Origin: Thalassia testudinum
Taxonomy: Eukaryota > Streptophyta > Magnoliopsida > Alismatales > Hydrocharitaceae
Assembly: GCA_037157565.1 (NCBI GenBank)
Contig: JAZHRO010000036.1
Location: 137,198,501 to 137,262,500 of the forward strand
Reading direction: 5' to 3'
DNA length: 64,000 bases
Shown here: positions 21,131-32,570 of the stretch, piece after piece
Position numbering within the stretch: the first letter of the stretch is position 1
Layout: every line of letters starts with the position of its first letter
Notes under the pieces: generated by a model
Told to the model about the DNA's origin: nothing
The model's database searches: none
What the model saw: only the letters and a program-made list of their open reading frames with translations
Translations under genes and position numbers: made by a program

Positions 21131-24100
21131 TTAACCTTCGCGCGATTTTCACCAGGCTCTTCAGCCTCGGCTACTCGGTCCCACCTTGACGACGTCGCTT
21201 AGCTTGTCCAGGCAAGGGATCTGCCCACTCAGGCGATAATTATCCATCCACAATAAGAGGCCAAGGCCGAGGCTCGGAGAATTCTTAAAGTCGGCTCCCT
21301 TGAATGCCTGTGGTGAGCATGACTTTCAAGGGAAGCGATGGTCCTAAACCGGTGCATGGCCATAAGTCCCTTCGGCATTCCCTGCCTCAGGGCTTCCTCA
21401 TCGAGGATAGGTGCCCAGGTGCTCCTGCATCGGACACTTCTGCTCAATCCCCATGAGGGGCATGCAGCGAGCACTGCTAAAGATGGACCTATCCTAACCA
21501 AGGGGTCCCCCCAGGAGACCCGACTGAACATACCCTAGATAAGGGAGCATGTCTTAAGAAGAGGAGCCCCAACTAGTTGCGGTCCTCAACAAAAGGACAA
21601 AGGGACATCACCAAAGTGGCCATAGCCTCTCGGCCCTCGGCCACCTAGACAGAAGGGCCCAGGTGGCACAGATAGAGTTGGGGCACCCTCTTAACTTCGC
21701 CCTAGGCAAACCCCGTCAAACGGCGACTGATTCTGAGGAGTACATGAAGGATTGGGGCGTCCCGCTCAAAAGCCGATAAGGTAAGTAGGGACTCTTTGCC
21801 CCCTCCCTCTACCACCTCACAAGGAAAGTTGTCCCAAGAGAACTGTGGAACCAGGGCCTCGCGCCCTATGTCCCAGCGGTTACGATGCCAACCCCTGAAG
21901 CTGGTAAGGACTCGGGCCCATGTGTCATGAGGTTCAACACACCGCCCATGGGCAAAGTTCTTGGCCACCCTACCCTCAGAGGCATCTGCCCACCAAAACG
22001 AATGGTGAGGGTTCGGGCTGCCTTAACTAACGGTCGCCATATCGGCAAACGACAAGGGAGTGGGACCTAGCGCCCCGTCTCCTGGGCAACACAACGCCGC
22101 ATTATGACACGAGTTTGGGCTCCTATGCCTCGAGGTCACTTCCTGAGGTCGACCCCCCTTCTCTGCCACTCTTTAAGGAAGGCCCTCGTAAGCAGCCAAC
22201 CCCTAGTGGAATAATGGACCAGGGCATCCTGCTTGAAGAGGCAACGAGGCAAGCCGGGACTCTCCGCTCCCTCCTATCGCCACCTTACAAAGAAAGTCGC
22301 TCAAAGGTGAGGCGTGCCTAGCAAACGCCCTAAGCCCGAACATTCTATGGCGAAGAATGCTACATAATTTGCAGCCTCAACACAACCTCTTGCCTACAGA
22401 GAGCATGCTGCTCCTGCCTACTAAGGGAATATGTATGTCTGCCTCATTAGGCACATGGGGCGTGGTCAAGGCACTGATTCCATCCACGGTTGATACAGGC
22501 GGGTGAACCAGGTGCTGGACAACTAATCGACCTGTGGAGGCCGCAAGAAGACCCTCAAGGGTAACCCGCCTATGCCCTCATGACACAAGCTATGGGCACC
22601 CGGCCACTATCGCGGATGGCCCTCTCCACGAGCATCCCAGCAGGCCCTTCAATAACTAACCGTGAGGGTGTAATGGTTGAAACCCCCATGCCAAGTCGTT
22701 TGAGCAAGCAAAAGGGATTAAGCCAAGCCTTGTAAAACGTGGTTCACGAAACCCGTGCGAGCAAATCCTAGGCAGAAAATACATTTTCACACTTGGCATA
22801 CGAGCAGTCCATGCAAGGAATGAAAAAATTTTCTTCCTTTACAATAACACAGACTGTTACATTCCTCGGGTTATTATTTCTGGCTAAATTACAGTCGGCA
22901 AAAGGCAAACTAGTATAAGGGAAAAGTCGGCACCACTCATCACGACTCAGTGGCCTCGCCTCAGGTCTTCAATCCTACTCACCTTCAGTAACACGGGTGA
23001 TAGTGCGACATTAAGATTGGTCGGCTCTGCTGCTTGAGTTAGCCCCTCGGCGAAGGTCTGTCTTTTCCCAACCAACACCGCTCGCCCAAGGCAGACCTCC
23101 GATCAGGTGGGGTGAACTCCCCCTTAGTCCCATCCATAAAGGAAGGGGGAATGACCGAGGAACTCCGCAGGTGGAGTGGCAAGTCTTGGTAGGCCAGGGT
23201 GCCGGTGCAAGGCAGGCGCAATGACCCAGCTTTGCAGGCTACCCTCTTATACATCGGTGAGGTGCCCCATGTGGTCGAAGCCGTAAGGCCTCCGGTAGGC
23301 CATTTATGCGGGAATAACTAGTTGAGCTCAATTGCCTAGGCAGGTGCTGCACCCATCCCTGCTGGGGAGCCCTGCCCTACTTCTGCCCGGGTGACTGCAT
23401 TCTCACGAGAGGGGCTCCTGACAGTAGCAGCCCTTGCTCTGCCTTCACGGAGTCGCAGAGGGAATAGAGCGGCACCGGAGAGGCACCAAGCCTCCTCAGA
23501 GGAGCGCACTTCCCCCGGCCTCTGGGCGGCAGGCCTGTGACCCCGTGTCCGGTGGGTTCTCTACATGAGACTGAGGGGGACGCCCTGTCGGTTTCGCCCC
23601 ACGTCTGAGGGAGACGAGGCACCCCAACGGAGTATCCTTCGTCTTCCCCCGCCTAAGACCATGAAGACGGACGTAGCTGACTCCCTCTTAGTGGATGCCC
23701 TGCCGGTTTCGCCCCACGGACACCTTGAGGGAGCTTGCTCCGCCCCCTTCTCGGCTAGTCGCCCGCTTCCCATTGAGCTCCTCGCAAGCAAGAGGACCAC
23801 TTCTTCGCACCTCGTCGAACAAGCTTCCCCCATGTGGGATGGGCCTTTGGTCGGGAAAAGCCGTTGCGACATCCGATATCTCTCGATAAAGAAAACCCTC
23901 AGAAGCCTACGCCAGGAAAATAAGGCAAGATAACTGCGTAGGAGGGAGGTCAAGCCACAACAGGCACATCAAAAGATGGAAGCCCTCACCTCAACCTGTG
24001 CGTTGAGCGGAGGCACAAAGAGGGGCTTACCCCAATCCGAATAACTGCACATAACCACTCTTCGGTTGCTCTGTCGAACATGTAGAAGTTCGGAGACAGA

Positions 24101-25320
24101 GCTCTACCCAAGGAATGAACGAGTCACAGACATTCCTTCCCACGACTCTTAAGTCCCTTAAGCATGTCCAAAGACGATGAAAGGCGGTGAAGCAAGGCCC
24201 ATATGAGGCCTCTATTTATAGTCCCACCTCACGGACTCCCAAGGGCGATAACATCTTTCTACCCCCCTGCGGATCGCCAATTCCTTAGGAACCGAATCCC
24301 TCGTGATTCAGCACGGATTCTGCGGTTGCGTAAACATGCTGACAAAACCACCAGTGAAGGATTGCCACGGGTTATTACACGACGGATATCCGAAAAGCCT
24401 TTCACGCCTTTTCAGAAAGGCCCCACGCTTCAAGCCATGCCCTCTCATGGCAACAACAGTTAGCACCAGCCTCATCGTCTCAATTAAGCGAACTGCCGCC
24501 TCCTAAGGTTGGCACGGGCTCAGACTAATACGCCCCACGCCCAACTCCTGTCGCCTTCTAAGTCCAGCACTAACTCGGGCTCACATGCTCCTCGCCAAAG
24601 TAATGCCACCTCCTAAGGCCGGTACTAACTCGGGCTCACATGCCCCATGCTAAAGTTATGCCGCCTCCTAAGGCCGGCATTAACTTAGGCTAATACGCCC
24701 CATGCCCAACTTCTGCCGCCTCCTAAGGCCGGCACGGGCTTGGGCTCATACACCCCACGCCCAACTTCTGTCGCCTCCCAAGGCAGACACGGGCTCGGGT
24801 TAATGCGTCCCACGCCCAACGCTAAAGTGATGTTACCTCCTAAGATCGGCACTAACTCAGGCTTACATGCCCCTCGCTAAAGTGATGCCGCCTCTTAAGG
24901 TTAGCACTAACTCGGGTTCACACGGCCTACGCTAAAGTTATGCTGCCTCCTAAGGCCGGCACTAACTCGGGCTCACACGCCCCTCGCTAAAGTTGTGCCG
25001 CCTCCTAACGCCGGCACTGGCTCGGGGTTGTACGCCCCACGCTGAAGTTGATGCTGCCTCATACGACCAGCTCGAACTTCAGCTTATACACCTCGCGTTC
25101 AGCCTTAGTACATGTCACCCCTTAAAGCTGGCGCGAGTTCGGGCTCATTCGCCCTAACAAAGGACCTCTTCCAAGCAACTGGAAGCAGGCAAAAGCCACT
25201 CAACTCCTCCATCATAGATGTTCCTCCAACTGCAGTACAATAGGAAGAACATCTGGGGGTATCATCTACAGTGGAGTTTTGGCCACTCTTACGACTCTCT
25301 TAGCAGTTCACACTAGCTAG
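21131..25320 (+). other. Right interior of the Tat-like element, coding-poor
   Basis: GC-rich, with short frames on both strands and no recognised domain. From about 24490 to 25140 it becomes a tandem array. Just before the 3' LTR (25200-25334) it turns AT-richer and ends in a purine run that would serve as polypurine tract. Confidence 0.5.
24490..25140 (+). repeat. Tandem repeat array, unit about 55-60 bp, ~11 copies
   Basis: The core GCCGCCTCCTAAGGCCGGCA recurs with small changes near 24490, 24545, 24605, 24658, 24715, 24770, 24833, 24887, 24945 and 25000. Units alternate between ACTAACTCGGGCTCACA and GGGCTCGGGCT versions, and end with CGCCCCACGCCCAAC or CCCTCGCTAAAGT. Such subterminal arrays are known from Tat-type Gypsy elements. 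Confidence 0.75.
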
Positions 25321-25334
25321 AGAGTGGGGGTATA

Positions 25335-25880
25335 TGATGATGGGCAAAAATTACCCTTGGATCCAAAACTCTGCACATGACCTGATAAAGGATCCGGCTG
25401 CCTGGCTATAGGGTGTACAGGCGGAAACGACTTGGCTTGCTCCGCCTCAGACCAGTTGGATCCCAACTAGAATCGCCCAGCTTACTAAAAGATTCAGCAT
25501 AGCATGGGTAGAAGATACGATAAGATGGGCCTGACCACCTACACCCTGACAGCTACCATGTAGCCTGGCAACTAGGGGTACTAGAGCCATCAAATGAGGG
25601 TTCCCCCCCAAATTATAAATAGAGAGGGAGACTCTCAGAAGACGGGGGCTTCCTCCTCGAGAGAGGGCGAAATTATGTAATCCTCAAAATGATAGTGCAT
25701 AGTTGGGAGCCCTGTCCTCGCCCAGACATACACCTCTTGTGGTGGAACTGGGTCACCAAACTCTCTTGCTCTTCTGTGTATACTTGTGAATTGTCATTTG
25801 ACCCTCCTACGCGATGGATGATTTATGGTTAAGTAGCACCTACGCTAAGAAATCTTCTGGTGGCCTTCCAAGGCCCATCA
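25335..25880 (+). repeat. 3' LTR of the Tat-like element
   Basis: 546 bp, starts TGATGATGGGCAAAA, ends GGCCCATCA, followed by the target copy ATTGT. It aligns end to end with 14654-15206. Confidence 0.85.
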
Positions 25881-28800
25881 ATTGTTATTCCTCGAATAGG
25901 GAATGAGATTATGTACTATTTGACAGCGAAGGAGACGTGAGTCTTTGCGTGAGACGTTCTCACATGCCAAGAACTCTGCATGTGTTTTCCAGGTCTTTTA
26001 TGACCTCTTTTAGTTGCATTAGGTGGGACGCACACTGTCGTAGTACTATTTCCTCATGAAGGAAATGCTGGAGAGGCATCACTTCTATTTGTCAAAGTGT
26101 GCCTGTGAGTCTTGGAGGAGTTTCCGGAGATAGTTGGCAATCCCCCTTTTCTTGGCAGGCCTTGGACCTGATTACACGGCAGCCAGAGATCAGATCTTCA
26201 CCGTCCCTGAGCTTCCTACTTTGGAGGAAGCCTACAACATACTTAGCAGAGTAGTAGTACACACCTCTGCTCCTGACTTTGGTGTTCAGACGTCTGCACT
26301 AGCTGCGATCCTTGGACGGGGCAGGGGCTCTTCCCTCCTTGCACGTGGTCGTGGACATGGACGTGGATGTTCTTCTGGTACATGTACTCGATCTTCGTGT
26401 ACTTACTGTGGCAGGATGGGCCTCTTTGAGGCTACATGCTGGTAGAAGCATGGTAGGCCACTTGTGGCTAATCAGGCAGTTGAGGTTACAGATGGAGTCC
26501 TCTCGAGCCCTGATGTTAGTTCTCTTAGTACCGAGATTGAGAATCTCCGCTAGTAGATTGCTCAGTTGACTTAGGCGTCTTCTCAACCTCTAAACATTGC
26601 AACCATTGCCTCCTTTTCTGAGGTACTCGTGATTGGTATGTCATCTCTTCTGTCTTCTGGTGATTAGTTGATTGACTCTAGTGCATCCAAGCACCTGTGT
26701 GGCGATAGGGGGATCCTTTTCTCAGCTAGCACTAGTGACACCAGCTAGGACTGTAAAGTTGGTAGATGGGAGACATTCGCCAATTGTTGGCAAGGGAGAT
26801 GTCTTTATCTCCTACTTTGTGACTGATAGATGTTTTCTATGTGCCTGATTTTTCATTGAACTTGCTGTCTATTAGTAGTATTACCAGAGATGTGAACTGC
26901 CAAGTTATACTTGATGCGTCTTCTTGTGTCTTGCAAGACAAGCTCATTGAGTAGACGATTGGTGGAGGGCGTGAGGAATGAGGGATGTACCGTTTGAGCC
27001 GTACTGTTACTGCTTCTGCTACCTAGGGCCTTGCTTCTGCTGGATCCCCTCTCCAGTAGTATTATCGCCTTGGCCATCTGCCTATTGATCGTCTCAGACA
27101 AGTTTTGCCGCACATACCCTCCACTACTGCTCTCACCTGTGATGCCTGTTAGCTGGGCAAGCACCACAGGGCTAGTTTTTCTACTTTTGTTTCAATTTCC
27201 TCTGTTGCTATGTTTGATTTGACTCACATGGATGTTTGGGGTCCCGTTGTATTCCTGATTGGCTTGGGAACAAATATTATTTAGTGTTAGTGGATGATTT
27301 TTCCCATCTTTCTTGGCTGTTTCTTTTAAGGAATAAGTTCGATGTGGGACAAATTGTTAAAAATTTTATTAGGGAAATAAAAACTCAGCATTCATGCTTT
27401 ATGAAGTGTTTTCAGTCTGATAATGCTTTAGAATTTTGTACCACTTGATTGCGTACTTTCTTTTCCAGTTGTGGCATTATTCATAATGTCACGTTCCCTC
27501 ACACCTCTCAGCAGAATGGTGTTGCTGAGAGGAAACATCGCCACTTGATGTTGCTTGTACCTTGTTGATTCACCACTTGATCTGTCTTTACTGGGGTGAC
27601 GCTATTTTGATGGCTTGTTTTCTGATTAATCGGATGCCTAATGCTGCTTTGCATGAGTGGATTCCTTTGCAGGTTATGTATCTCGATAGACCCCTATTTC
27701 ACGTCACCTCGCAGACTTTTGGTTGTGTTGCTTTTGTCCATTTGTTGGGATCGGGTCGGGATAAAGTAGCATGGAGAGCAGTTAAGTGTGTTTTCCTTGG
27801 GTGTACTCGAATACAAAAGGGATATCGATGTTTTGATCCGACCACTTCTCGACATTTTGTTTTGGTTGATGTTACCTTTTATGAGGCGATACCCTTCACA
27901 TCTGTTGTCGAGCTACCTTCTGAGGGTGATATAACACTCATGCCATTTACACCCGTTCGCTTTGGGAGTTTTCCTAAGATTCCTTTTCCTACTGCACCAC
28001 CACCACATGCTACGCTATCCTTTTCTTGTCTGACTGAGCCACTTCAGACTTATGTCCGTCCTCACATTACTTATCAGGGCCTCCCACCCTTGCCTTCACT
28101 ATCGGATTCTCAGGTGAGTCTTTTAGATATTGATGCTTGTTTGCCATGTGTTGATCACATGGACATGACATATGATGTGACAGGTGATGATCTGGATCTT
28201 CTGATAGCTATTTGGAAGAGACCACGGACTTGTGCTACTTATCCCATGGTTGGGGCACTTGTTACTGATAGCCTAGGTCCTAGGTTTGCAGGATTCACCC
28301 AGGCGTTGGCTACTACTTAGATCCCAGCGATTCACCACGAGGTTATGCTTGATCCGAGATGGCTGGTAGCCATGGAGGACAAGATGGCAGCTTTTAGGGG
28401 TCATGGGACCTGGGAGCTCACTCCACTTCCAGATAGGGCTACGATTGTTGGCTGCTGATGGGTGTTCATTGTGAAGTTCAACTTAGATGCAGGCTTTGCT
28501 AGATACAAAGCACGTCTAGTGGCAAAGGGGTTCACCTAAACCTTTGGGGTAGACTTTTTTGACATCTCCTCACTAGTTGCCAGACTTCCTACTGTACGGG
28601 TGCTGGTTGCTGTGGCGGTCCAGCTAGATTGGCCCCTGCATCAGCTGGGCGTGAATAATGCATTTCTTTATGGTGATCTCCAAGAGGAAGTGTACATGCA
28701 GTAGTCACCTGGATTTGAGGTTCAGGGGGTGTGTATGTCGACTGTGGAAGGCCATCTATGGCCACAAGTAGAGTCCCAGAATATGGTTCCAAAGGTTGTC

Positions 28801-29820
28801 TCAGGTTGTAGAGGCACTGGATTTAGGAGATCGACGACTAATTTCTCTCTTTTTGTCAAGAGGATTTGGCGAGGTACTGTGGTGCTTTTTGTATATGTCT
28901 ATGACTTAATTGTCATGGGAGATGATGTGTAGGGTGTCATTGAGATTAAGCATATTCTGATAGAGTAATTTGTTATGAAAGATTTGGGGCTCTACGATAC
29001 TTTCTTAGTATTGAGGTTGCCCGAAGCAAGAAGGGTGTAGTCTTGTCCCAAAGGAGGCATGCGTTGGATATCTTGCAAAAGGTGGGTATGCTTAGGGCCA
29101 GGGAGGCCAACATTCCTATGGACCTCAAGATGCCACTTTATGATGAAGATGCACAGTTGGTGGATAGCAGGCAGTACAGGTAGCTTGTGGGCAAGCTGCT
29201 ATATCTAACTATCACGGGGCCCGATATCTCGTTTGCGGTGGGGAGATTGAGTTAGTTCATGGCCAAGCCAACACAATAGTACTAGGATGCGGCATTGATG
29301 GTGCTCCGGTACATCAATAAGGCTCTTAGAAAAGGTCCTCTTCTCCAAGGGGTCTTCTATGACCTTGGTTGGCTATTTTGATGCGGACTACGCCGGATGT
29401 CATGTGGATTGAAAATCCACTACGAGGTTTTGCAACTTCTTGGTAGGGAATTTGATCACATGGAGGAGCAAGAAGAAAGGCACAGTTGCTTGGTCGAGTG
29501 TTGAGTCTGAGCACAGGGCCATGGCTTAGACGACTGCAGAGATGATGTGGATCAAGTCCCTACTCACCGATTTGGAGGTATAGTTTTCTAGCCCGATGGA
29601 GATGAGGTGTGATAACAAAGTAGTTACAACAATCCAGCTTTTCATGAGAGGACGAAGCATGTAGAGGTTGATTGCCATTATCCAGAGATATTATTTAGAA
29701 GGGGTTGCTATATACAACACCAGTCATGTCTGAGGAGCAGATTGCAGATATTTTTACCAAGCCCTTAGGTTCTTATTTGATTTATGTATATCTAAGCTAA
29801 GCATGATATATATCTATGCA
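25881..29820 (+). pseudogene. Copia A gag remainder and pol, broken
   Basis: Gag resumes with IPRIGNEIMYY and ends with a damaged zinc knuckle (CTYCGRMGLFEATC, 26395-26440; the usual GH is GL). Protease is near 26670-26960 with DSSA for DSGA. Integrase spans 27236-27900 ([29 protein letters not shown]), followed by a 252-codon open run (27562-28320). RT is 28340-29250 ([10 protein letters not shown], then YVYD for YVDD near 28890). RNase H ends near 29800 with the GADIFTKPL-type block. Stops include TAG for Gln at 28702 and TAA for Gln near 28538. Confidence 0.8.
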
Positions 29821-29836
29821 TCAACTTGAGGGGGAG

Positions 29837-29862
29837 TGTTAGCGTATGCACATTCTTTTGTA
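29837..29862 (+). repeat. Truncated 3' LTR of copia A
   Basis: Only the first 26 bp of the LTR remain (TGTTAGCGTATGCAC and on) after the polypurine tract. From 29863 the sequence is the leader of copia B on the other strand. Confidence 0.7.
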
Positions 29863-30210
29863 AACATGGATTTTTGGGTAAAAGACAACCCACAAAACCA
29901 CGTTGCAGTCCCCAACAGCCTTTAGGAGATTAGATCATCCCCGCAAGAGTCGAGATCTACTCAAACAGGACCCACACAGCCATTGGGCTTGCAATACTAG
30001 CGTTGCCCTTTAGGGGTGGCGCCAGTGGCCGCTGGCCTTGCTCTGGTGGCGTTGGTCCTGTAGTGGTCGCTGGTGGTCCTGTAGTGGTCGCTGGTGCTTG
30101 CTGTGGCTGTCGATAAGAGGAGAGAGAGATCTAGGGTTAGGGTGGAAGGTTTCAGGACTTGGTTTGGGTGGGATATCAGAACCTGGTCTAGGACCATACT
30201 CTGATACCAA
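29863..30210 (-). other. Leader and primer binding site of copia B
   Basis: On the minus strand, TTGGTATCAGAG at 30210-30199 is a tRNA-Met primer site next to the B LTR. The 340 bp that follow have no gag homology. A direct repeat of GGTCCTGTAGTGGTCGCTGG (plus strand) stands at about 30053 and 30074. The gag start expected next is missing at the junction with element A. Confidence 0.6.
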
Positions 30211-30376
30211 GTAGGAGAGAATGAACCAACTTATTATTCCAATAAATCCTATACCTCTTTATGTAAAGAAGAGGTATGGAAAAATTACACAACATGTACA
30301 CATAGAAAAATAAAATAACAAGATGCCACAAAATAAAACATAAGAGATAAGTAAAGAAAAAGAGAATATGTCAACA
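30211..30376 (-). repeat. 5' LTR of copia B
   Basis: 166 bp. On the minus strand it starts TGTTGACATATTCTC and ends next to the primer site. It carries the same TATA-like and ACAAAATAAAACATAAG blocks as the split LTR at 3586-3620 and 9852-9988. Confidence 0.75.
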
Positions 30377-30791
30377 CGATGGTTGCATTCAGGAACATCG
30401 TTTTGCTATTATCTATATGGTTAAGGAGTCTCACGTATTATATTCTAGAACTTATCGAAATCATGTAGTAATATTGTATAAAACTCCCTTTTTAGATAAA
30501 AATATGGTACGTAACTCTAAGACAGTCAGGGCAAACAATTCTAGTTGTGGCACAAACCACGCTTTCATCTCCAATATGTATATATTTTGAAAAGTGACGT
30601 GGATAACTCTATGTTAGTTATCCATTGAATTCATTGAATCCCTTTTTAATGTAGATTACACTTTATGGAAGGGTATTCCCCCATTAGAAGATAAATCATT
30701 ACTCCCTAAGCGATAAGGCTTGATGCAGCACATTGTTAACATAGAACCTCTCTCCTCTGAAAATAACCCCATCCCATTGCAATCAAATCAA
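30377..30791 (+). other. Unassigned stretch with a ~70-codon open run
   Basis: From about 30378 to 30587 the plus strand is open for roughly 70 codons (includes FAIIYMVKESHVLYSRTYR and NHVVILYKTPFLDKNMVRNS), then TGA. A second run without homology continues to about 30715. I do not recognise it as copia, LINE or PYRR. It lies between the outer LTR of copia B and copia D. It may be an old captured fragment, an organellar insertion or chance. Confidence 0.35.
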
Positions 30792-30954
30792 TGGGAAGAA
30801 ATGACCAATCTCAATTATTGAGAAAACCTTACACCTCTCTATATAGAGAGAGATGTTGGGAAAAATACATAAAAAAATCAGATAAAAATATAAAGATAAC
30901 AAAATAGTCCCCAGTAAACGTAAACAATATAAATATGAGTATCAGTACTTCCCC

Positions 30955-32570
30955 TTAAGTTGGTGCATAGTTGTCAATCATGCTCAGTTTGGAATAGCAA
31001 TAAAATGTTGATCGAGGTAAATGCTTTGTAAACACATCAGTAGTTTGGTCCTTAGATGCAACATAAGTAGTACGTAGCAAACCGTGCTGTATGAGGTCTC
31101 TGGTATAGTGGCAGTCAACCTCAACGTGTTTGGTGCGCTCATGGAATATCAAGTTGTTGGCTATATATGTAGCAGCCCGATTGTCGCATCGCATCTCCAT
31201 AGGTTTCTCAATTTGGATGTTTAAATCATGCAGTAGAGACTGTATCCAAACCATCTCTGCAACAGTTAGGCCATCGCCCTATACTCTGACTCTGTACTGG
31301 AGCGAGAAACTACCCCTTGTTTCTTGCTCCTCCAAGTAATCAGATTACCAGCCACAAAGGTACAGAAACAAGTGGTAGATTTCCTGTCAAGCACACATCC
31401 TGCATAATCTGCATCAGAATATTCTACCACTGTCATAGGAGAGCCTTTCTAGAAGAGAATACCATGACTTGGTGCTTTCTTCAAGTATCTAAGCACTTGC
31501 ATAGCTGCCTGCCAGTGCAGCTTCGTTGGCTTCTCCATAAACTGGTTGAGTTTGCCTACTGCTAAGGCAATATCCGGTCTGGTAATGGTTAGATACAACC
31601 TCAATCCCCAGAAAGTATCTAAGCTAGCCTAGATCCTTTATAACAAACTTCTGTGCAAAAGACTCCTTGACATGTCTTATCCCAGCCTCATCATTGTCGG
31701 TGATAATCAGATCATCTACATAAACCAGTAGTGCTATACTGCTATTCTTCGTTTTCCTGACAAATAGAGAATGATCTGAAAAGGACCTCTGCATCCCTAT
31801 CCTTTGTAACACATTTGATAGCTTTTGAAACCAGGCTCTTGGGCTCGATTTCAGGCCATAAATGGCCTTCCTGAGTCTACACACACACTCCCCCTGAACC
31901 TCAAAACTTGGGGGCTGCGCTGCGACCTCCTATGGCAGCTAGCGGCGGCGCTGCTGGTCCAAGGGTCGCTGGCAATGCTTTGCAGAAGGTGCTAGCGTTG
32001 CCGCCAAGCATCTGGCAGCATCGCGGAGTACTGGTAGGGAATGAAGGCCGATGATGCTTACCCAATTGGCAAGTATCACACCTAATAGTAACAGCATGTG
32101 AAATATGCGGAATCATCCTCCTGAGACGATCCAGAGGTAAATGTCCTAGACGAACGTGCCATTGTAAGACACTCCTACCATCATGTCTACTGGCACCTGC
32201 AAATGACTCCTGACCAAGATGATAAAGACAATTCTCCTTTGTACCTTTGGCGATGGTCTTCCCAGTGAGCTTATCTTGGACAATACATCCGACCTCATAA
32301 AAAATCTCCCTACAATGAAGATCCTTCGTGATCCTGCTCATGGACAACAAGCTCATGGGAAGCTCTGGTACGTGTAGTGCTCTTGGCAGTCGCAATGTGG
32401 GGGTCACAGATACTTTCCCCTGGCCAACAATGGGTGCATGTTTGCTATCAGCAACCTGTACCGTTTTCCCTGATGCAACATAATTGAGTGACTGGAAATA
32501 GCTCTGATCTCCGCAGAGATGTTGTGAAACGTCGGAATCGACTAATCATCCTGTACCATGGTGACTCCTG
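30955..32570 (-). pseudogene. Copia D pol remnants
   Basis: Protease carries LVDSDV instead of the DSGA active site (near 32535). GAG-pre-integrase shows HVRLGHLPLDRLRRMIPHI and CDTCQLGKHH (about 32050-32170). RT begins with [20 protein letters not shown] and includes [11 protein letters not shown] (near 31710). RNase H covers 30955-31254 with [15 protein letters not shown] and [17 protein letters not shown]. The whole integrase and the RT fingers are missing. Confidence 0.75.
31913..32018 (+). repeat. Inverted copy of copia D leader inside its pol
   Basis: GCTGCGCTGCGACCTCCTA at 31914 is the reverse complement of the sequence ending at about 33187, and the match runs for about 100 bp (31913-32018 against 33083-33190) with scattered differences. 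It occupies the place of integrase and the first part of RT. Confidence 0.8.

Larger units (their letters stand above)
14654..25880 (+). mobile_element. Non-autonomous Tat-like Gypsy LTR element, 11.2 kb
   Basis: Two LTRs of about 550 bp (14654-15206 and 25335-25880) flank a 10.1 kb interior. A primer binding site TGGCGTCGTCTGTGGGAA (15209-15226) follows the 5' LTR, close to the TGGCGCCGTCTGTGGG type known from plant Tat/Ogre Gypsy elements. A purine-rich AGAGTGGGGGTA (25321-25332) precedes the 3' LTR. Target duplication is ACTGT/ATTGT with one transition, within a Val codon of copia A gag. The interior is GC-rich, has no recognisable gag or pol on either strand, and carries two tandem repeat arrays and one foreign insert. 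It resembles a LARD-type element moved by enzymes from elsewhere. Confidence 0.8.
13659..29862 (+). mobile_element. Ty1/copia element A, split by an 11.2 kb Gypsy-like element
   Basis: The 5' LTR is at 13659-13801, followed by primer binding site TGGTATCAGAGCAG (13802-13815). Gag begins near 14394, is cut at 14653 and resumes at 25881 in the same codon order. Pol follows to about 29820, then PPT CTTGAGGGGGAG (29825-29836) and the first 26 bp of the 3' LTR (29837-29862). The rest of that LTR is missing. The leader carries scrambled pieces of the element's own pol. Inactivating features include a lost gag start, protease DSSA and RT box YVYD. Confidence 0.8.
3586..30376 (-). mobile_element. Ty1/copia element B, minus strand, split by three nested elements
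   Basis: One LTR lies at 30211-30376, next to a primer binding site seen as its complement (CTCTGATACCA, 30199-30209). The other LTR is in two parts, 3586-3620 and 9852-9988, separated by a LINE. The two LTRs share the block GATGCCACAAAATAAAACAT. A polypurine tract complement (CTCCTCAAG) follows at 9989. Coding order on the minus strand is gag (13346-13658), protease, GAG-pre-integrase, integrase, RT and RNase H (10051-10542). Element A interrupts gag, and the 5' part of gag is missing at the A/B junction near 29862. No clear 5 bp duplication is seen at the outer ends. Confidence 0.75.

Noticed and set aside
24490..25140. Regular repeats considered as a CRISPR array.
   Set aside because: Units are contiguous degenerate tandem repeats without unique spacers, in a plant LTR element.
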